A stretch of DNA of 64,000 nt, from positions 124,001-188,000 of the forward strand of contig JAQUAB010000001.1 in the NCBI GenBank assembly GCA_028687475.1, given 5' to 3'. Of the stretch, positions 47,689-57,828 are shown piece by piece. The notes below the pieces were generated by a model. It ran no database searches, was not told the DNA's origin, and worked only from the letters and a program-made list of their open reading frames with translations. The DNA is from Candidatus Gracilibacteria bacterium. Its GTDB lineage: Bacteria; Patescibacteriota; Gracilibacteria; BD1-5; UBA2023. The position numbers and the translations under genes are program-made. Position 1 is the first letter of the stretch, and the number at the start of each line of letters is the position of its first letter.

Positions 47689-48384
47689 CTATAGAATACC
47701 AACTATCTTAAGATCTGTATCAGAGAAAGTATACAGTTTAGCTGGACGCTTGGAATTCTCTGTATCATATTCATCAAGCTCAACAATCATATTCAGTGAG
47801 AGTATTTTTTTTCGAAAATTACGCTTATCAAAAGACTTCCTAAAAATAATTTCATATAATTCTTGAATTTCCCGCAAGGTAAATTTCTCTGGCAATATAC
47901 TCTTTACTACATTTGTATATTCCATCTTCCACTTCAGTCGTTGATATGCATACTGAATAATATCTGCATGATCATATGCAACAGTATCACGAGAAACTTG
48001 ATCATATGGCATAAGTGAAACTTTGGTGAGATCAATCATGGAAAGAAATTGTCTTGCTCCAGCAAGTGTATAGTATGAACACGATACCACGTCTCCTCGA
48101 TCGTCACGACCAGGGGCTGAAAACGTATAAAGCTGTTCTTTATAGACTCACTCAATATTCGTATCTCGCTTCAGAATACGATCTGCTGCCCCCTCAAGAG
48201 TCTCACCTCTTCCGATAATACCACCAGGAAGAGTAAGTTTACCATGTGCCCATTCATTCCGACCAGGAACAAGTACAACACAGAGTTGATCCTTGTAGAC
48301 AGTAAATAAGACAATATCTACTGCAAGCACAGGAATGGAGAGATTAAAAATATCATCAGTATACGTTGGATGAAGTGTGGACAT
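47689..48384 (-). CDS. nrtR: NrtR, NAD-regulon transcriptional repressor
   Basis: 231 residues, ATG 48384, one TGA. The N-terminal half is a Nudix-like sensor domain (VLFTVYKDQLCVVLVPGRNE, LTLPGGIIGRGETLEGAADR) whose Nudix box is degenerate, as is normal for NrtR, which binds ADP-ribose. The C-terminal winged helix reads YTNVVKSILPEKFTLREIQE, YEIIFRKSFDKRNFRKKILS and RPAKLYTFSD, the NrtR signature. A perfect 20-bp palindrome directly upstream suggests autoregulation. All NAD genes of the window lie around it. Confidence 0.93.
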
Positions 48385-48385
48385 A

Positions 48386-48405
48386 AAGTGTATAATTATA
48401 CACTT
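48386..48405. promoter_or_regulatory. NrtR operator 1, perfect palindrome
   Basis: AAGTGTATAATTATACACTT is a perfect 20-bp inverted repeat, 1 base before the nrtR start codon. It defines the operator half-site AAGTGTA. Confidence 0.8.
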
Positions 48406-48471
48406 ATTATATATATAAACTATAAATTGCAATCAATTTTACTTTTTTCAAAACTCAACCATCCCCCTTTA

Positions 48472-49029
48472 TCAAAACACAAGATACATCATTGCAAGCA
48501 TTTTTGGTTCGAGGATATTTCCTCTTGCCAATTCAGAGAAGATAAATGATCTGAAATTCTGCATAGGTACAAGAATTCGTTCGATATACTCATCCTGATC
48601 TAGGGTAAGAATATCGGAAACTCTCTCACAGTTTCGCGCTACAAATCCATGTACTGTTTCATTCGTCATACCAGAGGATGAAGAGAATTCAGCAACACGA
48701 GAGATATTATCACACACATATCCTGTCTCCTCTCTCAGTTCAGCATGTACTGCATCTTCGAGGGTTGCATGCTTTCCTCTCTCAGCACATCCAGCTGGTA
48801 ATTCGAGTTGCACTCTATCAAGTGGAGCACGATACTGACGAATCATAATAATTTCTCCAGATACCGTAATCGGAAGTACTGATACGATTCAAAATACCTT
48901 GTTTGCATTTCTTTCCACTACCTCATATGGAGTTTTTTTGCCATCTGGATGAGTGAGCTCGAGTTGTTGCAATGAGAGAAACTTCCCTGCTTTGATAGTA
49001 TATTTTCTTGTAATTTCTGGTGTTTTCAT
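48472..49029 (-). CDS. Nudix hydrolase, probable ADP-ribose pyrophosphatase
   Basis: 185 residues, ATG 49029, one TGA (NKVFGIVSVLP). Like ADP-ribose pyrophosphatases it has IMIRQYRAPLDRVQLELPAG before the Nudix helix THATLEDAVHAELREETGYV-like segment (KHATLEDAVHAELREETGYV). It would break ADP-ribose into AMP and ribose 5-phosphate and so could remove the NrtR ligand. An operator copy lies just before its start. Confidence 0.85.
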
Positions 49030-49035
49030 ATATTT

Positions 49036-49054
49036 AATTGTAAATAGTACACTT
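49036..49054. promoter_or_regulatory. NrtR operator 2
   Basis: AATTGTAAATAGTACACTT, matching AAGTGTA-N5-TACACTT with one change, 6 bases before the Nudix start codon. Confidence 0.65.
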
Positions 49055-49055
49055 A

Positions 49056-49658
49056 TTAAAATGCGTGAAAAAGTCGATTTTGGAGAATGAAATCACAAAC
49101 ATTTGAATGAATCATCTGTTGTATACTATCGAGTGTCTTTGATTCTCCTCGTAAAATACGAGCTACTTCTTCTCGAACGCGAGTACTCGAATGACCAAGT
49201 GAGTGATACTCTAATTCACTATAATTCGAAACAATTCATTCTGGAATAGCATATCCAGGACGAGCAATGAATACCTTTGGCAATCGATCGGCAACATATC
49301 CTGTTGGATCCCATCATCGCATCCGTGGTGCTACATCAGATCCAAATACCTGGGGAATCTCTCTACCGTATTTCTCTTCAAGATACTTTGCTTGATTCAA
49401 GGTAGTTGTGGGCATATCCCCATAAAGGAATGTAGTATCAATAATTGCACGCTTTCCAAATTCTTCCGTAGCAAGGCGAATCATCGATTCCCTCTCTTTA
49501 TCCGTAACATCACTATAATCCTTATCATCTCGCTTTCCAGTAGGAATAATAATTACCTTTTCTGCCGTACTCTCAAGGAGCTTTCCGATGATTCCAGTAT
49601 GATCCTTATGAGGAGGATTGAATGCTCCACCGTACATTACCATTTCATGTGTCTTCAT
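49056..49658 (-). CDS. nadD: Nicotinate-nucleotide adenylyltransferase paralogue
   Basis: 200 residues, ATG 49658, three TGA. MVMYGGAFNPPHKDHTGIIG is the nucleotidyltransferase HxGH-type site (here H-K-D-H) and SLGHSSTRVREEVARILRGE is the ISSTxxR-type motif. It is a paralogue of the NadD half of the fusion (both have IIIP-[ST]-GKR-x-DK). The second His of HxGH is kept but Gly is Asp (KDH), so substrate or activity may differ. Operators precede it. Confidence 0.8.
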
Positions 49659-49670
49659 ATACTTTTTATT

Positions 49671-49692
49671 AAGTGTTATATATACACTTATA
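49671..49692 (-). promoter_or_regulatory. NrtR operator 3 over -10 box
   Basis: AAGTGTTATATATACACTT at 49671-49689; the minus-strand -10 TATAAG (complement of 49687-49692) overlaps it, and the -35 TTGACT is the complement of 49711-49716. Binding would block the promoter. Confidence 0.75.
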
Positions 49693-49722
49693 TATTCATA
49701 TTTTCTTTGAAGTCAAATTTAT

Positions 49723-49741
49723 TTATGTATACTTTACACTT
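49723..49741. promoter_or_regulatory. NrtR operator 4, degenerate
   Basis: TTATGTATACTTTACACTT: right half perfect, left half diverged, upstream of the nadD promoter. It also contains the position where the PHP gene would have stopped before its tandem duplication. Confidence 0.5.
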
Positions 49742-49789
49742 ATTGTACAAATCTTATGAAACGAACGAAGTCTTGTGATAATCGGTGCA

Positions 49790-49845
49790 ATTGTTTCTGC
49801 ATCGAGATGCTTATTTAATTGTTTCTGCATCGAGATGCTTATTTA
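49790..49845. repeat. 28-bp tandem duplication in PHP gene
   Basis: Two perfect copies of a 28-base unit beginning ATTGTTTCTGCATCGAGATG (49790-49817 and 49818-49845). 28 is not a multiple of three, so the copy shifts the frame and creates the present stop at 49811-49813. Confidence 0.95.
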
Positions 49846-50768
49846 TCTGACCAAAAATACCATGTTTTTTATCTGCTTCTTTGAGTCCATGATTGTCACT
49901 TCAGAATGTTACCATACCCCCTGTTCTTCGGACAGTATCCACAATTGCATCCTTCCATTCTGGACTCGCGAGTGCATTTACCTCATAATTATGGATTCCT
50001 GCATCTGAGATAATCGGGACAATTCGTTCTCGAAAAGCCTCTATCCTCTCAAAGTTATTTGTTGCACCATAATCCCTTATCAACTTTTTAGTGCATGAGA
50101 AATTCGGATGAGCAATCGAGAGAATAGCCCCTTCACTCTCTGCAATTCATGCAATTACATCGAGTTCCGGCTCATATCGAGGAATTCTATGATATCAAAT
50201 TTCTGCATAATCACCATTTTCACGCAAACACTCTCGCATAAAATCAAGTTCCGAAGTAACAGTGCCACTTGTAAGATCAGAAACCAATTCTAGTGTCTTT
50301 TTTTGTCTCCAGAGGTACTGGGCAATATGCCAATTCGTGGCACTCTCTGGAGACATCTTCGAGGCTACTATCCAGGCAAAAAAATCCGTTTCATTGATGG
50401 GAAATCATCGAGCCTGCAACTTCTCTATCTGCCCACGAATCTTGTATTGTCTTTTCGTAACAATATCATTCACAATCGAACGAATCTGTTCAGAAAGAAC
50501 TGGAGCATAGCATGTTACATGGAGAGAAAGATTCAGTGCATCACTGTGGGCTGAAATTGCTGTTGCCCAAATTGCTATGAATTCATAGAGCACGAGCTCC
50601 TTCAACAAAGCCTGGTGAAAATCTATCATGATTCGTTGTTGCCCAAACACCTTTTTTCTGAGGATCAAGTTCAAGTATCCCTACAATTCTCTCCTCATTC
50701 GTCAGTATACCATCCGAATCGGTTGTATGAAAGTGGAGATCAGAGTAGAATTTTTCCATAGATATCAT
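49811..50768 (-). pseudogene. PHP-domain phosphoesterase, frameshifted
   Basis: The N-terminus MEKFYSDLHFHTTDSDGILT holds the metal ligands of PHP phosphoesterases. After GFVEGARALGI the frame is lost; skipping one base (near 50585) restores IAIWATAISAHSDALNLSLH and the rest, including LSIAHPNFSCTKKLIRDYGA, IHNYEVNAL and VTFGSDNHGLKEADKKHGIF. A 28-bp duplication then truncates the C-terminus by about 18 residues. So it has two lesions. It follows nadK by 15 bases in the NAD block. A sequencing error could explain the first lesion, not the second. Confidence 0.7.
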
Positions 50769-50782
50769 AAAATCAAAAATTA

Positions 50783-51598
50783 TTATTCGAGTGTCATTCC
50801 TTGTTCTTCGTAGATTTTTGCATCCCAACGCTCGCGATATGATTGTTCGATAAAAAGTCGTACTCACCTGGATGCACGCTCTATCACGAGTTCAAATGGA
50901 CGAGATTCCATAGAGACAATTCTGCGATTATCCACAAGGATATCGATAGGGGCCTCTCGGGTAGTATCATTTTTGATACGAACTCGCCCCTTATCTGGGA
51001 TTACCGTCGAGTGAAAATCACGAGGAAATGTATTCCCGAGTGGAGTAAGTACATTCAAGTTAGCATTGTGTGGAAGGATTACTCCACCATAACTTCGACT
51101 CCATCCAGTAGAACCCGCGGGTGTCGATATCATAAGCCCATCTCCCGAATATCGTTCGATAATCTTGCCTCGTTGAGCAAATGAAAGATGTACTGAGCTC
51201 GCATCACCTGCGCGTGTTACATAGACCTCATTAAAAGCATGTCCATGAACATGTTCCTCCCCTATATGTACATCAGCATGAAGAATCGGATATTCCCGTG
51301 CTGAGAAAAAGAGCTCACCCTGATCAAAAATACTCTGATCATGGAGAAGGAATCATTTTGTACCAAAATTTATCCCAAGAATAGAACATTCATCTCGATG
51401 AGCTTCTTTTGCTACGTGTACAAAAAGACCATCTCAACCAAGCACAATATAAGCACGTTCTTCTATCGATTCTTGGAGTTTTCGAATATTCGGAGACGCG
51501 AGAAACTCCTGTATCTTTGCGATATTTCGAGAACGAGAATCATAGAAAAAAGACAGGTGGCCTCGTTCATCTTTGAGTGTAAATTCATGTTGATTCAT
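50783..51598 (-). CDS. nadK: NAD kinase
   Basis: 271 residues, ATG 51598. It phosphorylates NAD to NADP. The GGDG motif is VLGGDGLFVHVAKE with its second Gly from TGA; NEVYVTRAGDASSVHLSF and SGDGLMISTPAGSTGWSRSY bind the nucleotide. Four in-frame TGA. It begins 6 bases after nadE ends. The C-terminus (IEQSYRERWDAKIYEEQGMT) is normal. Confidence 0.95.
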
Positions 51599-51603
51599 AT
51601 ACG

Positions 51604-53425
51604 TTATGATAAAATTTTATTTTTGATTGTAGCATAATTTCGAGAAAAATGCACTCCATTTTGTGATTCTTCAAGGTCATACCCAAAAGCCCTGCGACTC
51701 ACGGTCAAAATCGGTGGAGCCTGAATGCGCTTGAAGTAAGATATCTTGTAATTCTTCCAGATACGTTCGAGATCTGTGATGAACGATTCATTGGTAGGAA
51801 AATATCCATCTGGACCCACTATCTTTCGAGGAGCACCGATAAGTGTATCAAGTTCTCATTTTAGAAGCGCTTCAAGAATATCAGCAGGATCTCGTCGCAT
51901 CTCGATAAGTTGGAAAAGGAGTTTATCGTGATATTCAAAGATGAATGGATCTCCCTTTCCTTCATCTACCGCTTGATCATGAGAAAGTTCTGCGGAAGGT
52001 GGAATATCACAGATTCGACTCAATGTCGGAAGCTGATACTTCCCTGCGAGATATCTCGCAAGTTCGAATACCTGTGTCTTGTAGAGATCGGCTATTGGCG
52101 CAATCGAACCACTCACATCTCCATAGAGGGTTGCATATCATTGTGCCACTTCGGTCTTGTTTCCGTTGTTCGTAAATACAGCACCGAGTGAGGCAGCTAC
52201 TCCTGCGAGTACACGAGAACCACGATCACGAGCCTGTATATTTTCAGCCACAAGCCCCGCAGTCGATACTCCAAATACTCCTTCAATCTGTGCTCGAGTA
52301 TAGTCCACACTTTCTTGAATCGGGATAATCCTATAATCCACACCGAGTTCCCTGGCAAGATCTGATGCGAGTCATTTTGTGGTTGCTGAATTGTATTCAC
52401 TCGGCATATTCACCGTTGTTACATTTTCTGGACCAAGAGCGAGTACAGCAATTGTAGCAACCACGGCAGAGTCTATTCCACCTGAGAAGCCCGATGACAA
52501 CTTTCTTCTGTCCGATACGGTTCATAAAATCCTGAAATCCCGTCATAAGAGCCATTGCTATCTTCTCGATTTCTGTTTCCCCATTCGTAATTGTTTCATC
52601 CACCTGGTATACTCCAGCACGAAATCATGGTGCCTGAAATATCTTTTTTCCATCATGATACACGGGACTTGCTCCATCGAAGACAAATATATTTTTGCCG
52701 TTATTTTGTACTCAGGCATTATTTGCATAATAGAGATCAATTCATTCACTCTGACGTGCAAGGAGTCTATCACGCTTCGATTGTTTTCCGATACCATACG
52801 GCGAAGCAGAGACATTTACAATCATATCAGCTCCATTTTCTTTGAGGAGTTTTACAGGTTTCACAACATAATCATCATCCCACATATCCTCACAGATAAT
52901 CACTCCGATTCGACGCCTCACACCATCTATCACCATCTCAAATGGTTGATAATATTCCTTCATATCACTGAGACCCTTCCCTTCCTCGAATGCTAGATCC
53001 CGAAGTGAAGTAAAATGTCGCTTGTCACGGAATTCACGATAGTTTGGCATGAGTGTCTTAATAATAGAACCATCACCAAGCCCCCCAGGAACAAGAATCC
53101 CATTCTGTGCAACAAATGCTGCATTGTACTTACGGAGACGACCATCTTCATTCACTCTATTCGCATCGGTTTTTACATTTCCCCAGATGGTACCAAGGGC
53201 AAGACGACGAGTCTCATCGATAATCTCTGCATTCATATCTTCACATTCTCGGACGAATGTGTCATTCTCCCACTCATCCCCGAGCATATATCCTGGAAGT
53301 GCAAGTTCAGGAAATATCACGAGCTCACTTCCCTGTTCTTTCGCGAGCGACATATCTTGCTTCATCTGTCTGAGATTCTTTTCTGGTTGTCCTGCTTGGA
53401 CATTCATCTGTGATATGCTAATCAT
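51604..53425 (-). CDS. nadE: Glutamine-dependent NAD synthetase with frameshift
   Basis: About 606 residues if one base is skipped. The N-terminal nitrilase-type glutaminase has [18 protein letters not shown] and Cys in [14 protein letters not shown] near residue 176. The C-terminal ATP-dependent synthetase has [20 protein letters not shown] and [20 protein letters not shown]. At 52484-52489 the PP-loop [11 protein letters not shown] is split: upstream frame ends VVIGL, downstream frame starts SGGIDS, one extra base between. Either a sequence error, a mutation or programmed frameshifting. Start ATG 53425. Confidence 0.88.
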
Positions 53426-53438
53426 ATGCAATATTGTT

Positions 53439-53457
53439 AATTGTAAATATTACACTT
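53439..53457. promoter_or_regulatory. NrtR operator 5
   Basis: AATTGTAAATATTACACTT, one change from the consensus, 13 bases before the nadE start. Confidence 0.65.
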
Positions 53458-53500
53458 AATATAGAGGAAAAATAGAAGCAAACGAATCTGGCTATTTATT

Positions 53501-53544
53501 AAGTGTTATATATACACTTATATCCTTTTCGATTTAAAAGTCAA
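53501..53544 (-). promoter_or_regulatory. nadE promoter with NrtR operator 6
   Basis: AAGTGTTATATATACACTT (53501-53519) is identical to operator 3. The minus-strand -10 TATAAG (complement of 53517-53522) overlaps it and TTGACT is the complement of 53539-53544, 16 bases away. Confidence 0.75.
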
Positions 53545-53561
53545 AAGAAAAAGTTGAGAAT

Positions 53562-54176
53562 TTAGACTATATATGTGCCTTTAGGGAAGGTTTTTTTCAC
53601 AATTCAAACTACATGATTCTCGTTATCTTCATCAAGAACAAAATCTTTATGTTCATTATTAAAGGAGCGCAAAACAACTTTTCCTCAATCACTAATCACC
53701 TTCTTAATCTTGGGAATACCGTCATTAACTATAAGAACTTTATCCTCTGGGTTATATCATTCTTGTACTTTAATCAGTACAAAATCTCCATTATCAATAA
53801 ATGGTTGCATTGAATCACCTTTAGCTCTTGTAATAAAATACTCATCCTGTAACATCGGATTAATAACATCTTTATCTACTGGAAGTTTCTTTTTTGGATA
53901 TTCATCTAATATGGCTTCTCCAGCATTTCCACATTGAGCAAAGCCAAAAAATGGAAGATAAATCTTATTATCATTCTCAGATATCTTTGCTACTTGGAAT
54001 CATCAAAAAGGATTTCTTTTGATAAATCATCATTTTTCTAATTGACTCAATTTATCTTGCACCTTTTGTGGATGATCCAATCAGACCTCATTACCAATAT
54101 CCATAAGAGTAAAGGATTCGTCGGTATTACTACTGAGAAATGCTAGAATATTTTTATGAAAAGAATTGAGAATCAT
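53562..54176 (-). CDS. S24/LexA-like repressor
   Basis: 204 residues, ATG 54176, eight or so TGA. The N-terminal 75 residues are a winged-helix-like DNA-binding domain. The peptidase part has a likely self-cleavage site FFGFAQCGNAGE (Cys-Gly), catalytic Ser in RAKGDSMQPFIDNGDFVLIK and a Lys in IPKIKKVISDGGK. Such proteins repress phage or SOS genes until RecA triggers cleavage. It lies between nadE and two foreign-looking plus-strand genes, breaking the NAD block. Confidence 0.82.
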
Positions 54177-54271
54177 GGTGATTTTTTGTGAATTATATGA
54201 AAATCCCCCTTATTTACAAGTTTATTTTCTTGAAAATAACAAAATAGGAAAATCTCTGAAAAATGTTTTGA

Positions 54272-54300
54272 CTTTACTTAAAAACCCAATATCTTGTATC
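54272..54300 (+). promoter_or_regulatory. Putative promoter for the yjzC/HNH genes
   Basis: TTTTGACTTTAC near 54269-54280 gives a TTGACT -35; a weak AT-rich -10 follows near 54291-54297. The 54294-54432 leader holds a CCATTTTT/AAAAATGG hairpin and no clear gene. Confidence 0.35.
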
Positions 54301-54432
54301 TAAGAGCCATTTTTAACCACAAAAAAATGGCTCGTGATGGAGCTATTAGTTTCAGATATTGTTTAACGCAAGAACATGTTATCGAAAGTAATAAAGAAAT
54401 CAAGTTTATTTCGTGGCTAACCCAAAAGTCCT

Positions 54433-54615
54433 ATGAGCAAGATTCATCTTACTCCAGGTACAGAAACACCCCGTTCTGGTCAATACTGACTAGTATGACC
54501 TCGAGGTGGTACCGCGGGAAATGGAGAAATTACAGCCGTAAGGTGAAAGCCTCTCCCTCCTACTCCAAAACCTGGAATGACTTATGTATTAGTAGACCCC
54601 ACTAAACATAAGTAG
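54433..54615 (+). CDS. YjzC-like small protein
   Basis: 60 residues, ATG 54433, three TGA. The sequence reads TPGTETPRSGQYGLVGPRGG, then ITAVRGKPLPPTPKPGMTYV and ends in VDPTKHK, closely like the YjzC family (function unknown; a small basic protein). A longer frame covers the same bases in another phase but is not protein-like. A terminator follows at 54619-54643. Confidence 0.8.
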
Positions 54616-54618
54616 TTT

Positions 54619-54643
54619 AAATATCCCACATGAGTGGGATATT
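54619..54643 (+). terminator. Rho-independent terminator
   Basis: 11-bp stem AAATATCCCAC with GTGGGATATTT and an ATGA loop, after the YjzC-like gene. Confidence 0.8.
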
Positions 54644-54693
54644 TAAACTTTACTCTGGTTGGCGCAATTTTTACTTCGTTACTATATATTTCT

Positions 54694-54993
54694 ATGTTTA
54701 CCAATTTTACTAAAACTTTTTCTGAATCTGAGAAGCTCGCTGTATGGAATAAGTGATGAGTAGATTCTCAGTATGATTCTAATATGTGGCGTTTTGATAA
54801 GTGCTGAGCTTGGATGAAGTTCTCTGACTACGGTAATAGAAACTCAAAATATGGCTGGGAAATTGACCATATAGTCCCTACTTCCAAAAACTGAAGTGAT
54901 GATATATCAAACCTACAGCCTCTACGTTGGGAAAATAATGCCGCAAAAAGTGACGGACAACTTGTCTGTGCTGTCTGAACATGAAAATTCTAA
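54694..54993 (+). CDS. HNH-type endonuclease
   Basis: 99 residues, ATG 54694, seven or so TGA. The motif YGWEIDHIVPTSKNGSDDIS followed by NLQPLRWENNAAKSDGQLVC has the D-H, N and N-N-x-x-K features of HNH nucleases. These cut DNA and often come from phages or mobile elements. The N-terminus TKTFSESEKLAVWNKGGVDS is characteristic of a group of small HNH proteins. It sits with the S24 repressor and YjzC-like gene. Confidence 0.8.
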
Positions 54994-55002
54994 TATAGAG
55001 GA

Positions 55003-55037
55003 AATCATAAAAATAATTAACAACCATTTCTGATTGT
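55003..55037 (-). terminator. Weak terminator after the CoaDE-HD gene
   Basis: AACAACCA...TGATTGTTG hairpin in an A/T-rich context between convergent stops at 54993 and 55041. Confidence 0.4.
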
Positions 55038-55040
55038 TGA

Positions 55041-56849
55041 TTATGAGAGTCCGGCGATTTCGCGACGTATATTTGCTATAAGATTGGTGGTGAGCCTATC
55101 AGCAGCCCACTCCGTCTTATATATCTTACCATCTTGTGCAAGAACTGGCTCGAGGAATTTCTCACGACGAGCCGTCTCGAATGCAAGACCAGACATCACT
55201 GGAGCAAACTCCGAACGAACATCTCAACCATAGATACGATATCGTTCCCATGACGAACCGAGGATAGCCATATCTACATCATGCATCACTCTCGATATGA
55301 GTCTCTCGGGAACATGGACACGCCCATGACGAGTTTCCTTGATGAGGTCTTCGATATCTTCGAGATGATTCATATTCACCCCATACTTCTCCAGATACCG
55401 AATCCAGATTCGAGCACTATTGGACTCATTGGTTCTGTATCGTTTTGGATCAACTGCATATTCGAGATCATGTCCGAGGAGTGCTCATCATATTTTCATA
55501 ATTTCTTCGTCCGAGAGATCGAGATCGATCGCCATCTGAAAAAGTATTGTGAGGGATTCTACGATATGTTCCCAGGTATGATAGTACCTGTGTGACTCGT
55601 TGTATTTGGATTGTAAGAAATTCAGATGCTCACGCATATTTCCCTGTATTCCGAGCTTCGAGAGTATCCACGTTGCTCGGAGTTCTCCATATCGGTCAAT
55701 CTGATTGAGGAGTTGGAAGAATGTTTTTCTTGTATCATAAGCATCCGTTCCATCTACAAGCTCGAGAGATCCATGTGATTCCTCATCAATCTGAGATTGT
55801 ACCATCGATGAAACTTGTTCTCGTGATGGTTGGGACTGAATCATCGAAGCGATATATTCACGACCCACACTATCTCACTTTCGCTCATATCGTCGCATCA
55901 GTCGATCGATGCGTACGGATTCATTCGTATCGACGAAGAGAATATTGTTGTGAGCAAGACGAGAAAAAGAAAATCACTCCTTAATAATCCCATCGATGAG
56001 GATGATTCCCTGGAATCACTCAATCATATCACGATAGCGGAACTCGATAGCTTCTATCATGATGGCATCCAATTTTTGGAGTTGTTCAGTCTGAATATGT
56101 CCTGAAGCATCCTTGAGTTTCTCGCGGAGAATCATCTTATCAACCCAGTTGCCATCTGGAGAGATATCACTCCCAAAGGTGGCACGAAGTTTCTGTCTGA
56201 CTCACTGGTAATATGGTTCATTGAGCGTTGTATAGATATCGAGTCAGACTTGGTCAAGTTCGATATATTTCACACCTATTCCCACATTTCGAGCTTGTTC
56301 CTCGAGAGAACGGGAAATCGTCGACTTCCCTGCTCACATACCTCCAGCGATATAGACTGGATATTGCGAGAGGAGCCTCGATGTGAGTGCTTCTTGTACA
56401 TCAAGCGATACAACACTGCTTGGATTATGATTCGCCTTCATGAGCATCTTTGCAGCGGACGACGAAGCATATTTGAGTTCTTCATCTGCCCCAAAGAGAA
56501 CTGTTTTAATTTCAGGATACTCTAGAGTGTTGAAGTGTTCAAGCTGTGCCTCTGCCAATTCATCGAGAGCATCTCTCTGTCCTCGTACCATTTTATAGAT
56601 TCCATTCCGTTTCATCCATCTTGCGGTCGAACCAGGAATACGAACAACTGAGAGTGGATCAATCCCCTCTTTTCCTACTGCTGTCTGAAGGAGACGAACT
56701 CGTTCCTGGAGGGTAAATGCTGGAGATTTGCCAGGATTCACTGCAACACCTACCCGCACATCGAATTGTTCATTCGCACGAGCAATGATATCTTCATGTC
56801 CACGAGTCACGGGATCGAATGATCCCGGATAGAGTGCCGTCTGCTTCAT
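55041..56849 (-). CDS. coaD-coaE: CoaD-CoaE-HD triple fusion
   Basis: 602 residues in one frame. Residues 1-165 match phosphopantetheine adenylyltransferase: MKQTALYPGSFDPVTRGHED, VRGQRDALDELAEAQLEHFN, SSSAAKMLMKANHNPSSVVS. From about 168 a P-loop kinase of the dephospho-CoA kinase type: PVYIAGGMGAGKSTISRSLE. From about 400 a COG4339-like HD phosphohydrolase: SKYNESHRYYHTWEHIVESL, GALLGHDLEYAVDPKRYRTN, VMHDVDMAILGSSWERYRIY. About nine TGA. It ends the pncA-pncB-prs row, linking CoA synthesis to NAD. Confidence 0.8.
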
Positions 56850-56906
56850 AGAAATACAAGTTATGATTAATAATCAATATATATTATTTATATATTTGTC
56901 AATATC

Positions 56907-57815
56907 CTATTTCCTTCTGAGAATCTTCTCTATGAGTGGTGCGATCGATATTACTCGCATATTCACAAGTGCCTTCGCTCGATCGATATTTGCAGGAATA
57001 GTATCGGTTACCACGATTTCATCGAGCTCGCTCGCGAGACGGATATGTGAATCACTAGGAAAGACTCCATGAGGAGCAAATGCTCGAACCGAAGTAGCCC
57101 CCATAGCCCGAAGCATATGTGCCGTCTCGATAAGAGTCGCCCCTGTCTGAATGAGATCATCGATAATAATCACCTTTTTTCATTTTGGATCTCACTCTTT
57201 GAGTGTCACAATACGCTTCTCACCATCTCGAATCTTTCCACAGATAATACGAGGAACATCGGGAAATATATCCTTGAATCGCTTCGCAGCGCCATCATCC
57301 GGAAAAGCAATAACTTCTCACTTCTTAAGCTTCAAAAGTCCAGTTGTTGTATGAAGCTCTGCATTGATACGATCAGGATTGAAGAGTGATTGTTCTACGA
57401 GGGCATGAATATCGAAGATATGGACCGAATTCTTTGCATCACGTCCAGAAGGAAGCGAAGAGATGAGATGAGCAAAGGCATGCGCTGTCTCTGTCTCTCC
57501 TTTTCGCTCAACCCGTTCAGAAGTTCCCATCGGAAAATATGGGAGAATAATACGAACCTTGTCTGCGGTATTTTTTACGAGATTGAAAAGAGTATTATAG
57601 TGTTCAAAGAGCTCATCCGCCTGAGAAAAATCTCCAATATACGTCACATCACGATGTTCAATATCCTTTTTCACATTCGGAAATCGGAGATTTGGAGTGT
57701 TATCAGGAAATCGGAGAAATTCAGCACTTCCCTTCTCAAATCGCTTTGGATTATTTGTGACAACCGTATCAACTAAGGAATCAAAACGAGGATGTCCAAG
57801 AATTGTTTGTTTCAT
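56907..57815 (-). CDS. prs: Ribose-phosphate pyrophosphokinase
   Basis: 302 residues, ATG 57815. It makes PRPP, the cosubstrate of PncB. The PRPP-binding loop is KKVIIIDDLIQTGATLIETA, with HIFDIHALVEQSLFNPDRIN and FPDDGAAKRFKDIF as further family motifs. The protein is a divergent form, with IILPYFPMGTSERVERKGET in place of the usual ATP-binding flag region. Three TGA. It starts 14 bases after pncB. Confidence 0.88.
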
Positions 57816-57828
57816 ATTCAATTTTTTG

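Noticed and set aside
54294-54605. A 103-codon plus-strand frame over the YjzC-like gene
   Set aside because: Its sequence is Ser/Arg/Tyr-rich with no family match, whereas the other phase gives a clear YjzC-type protein.
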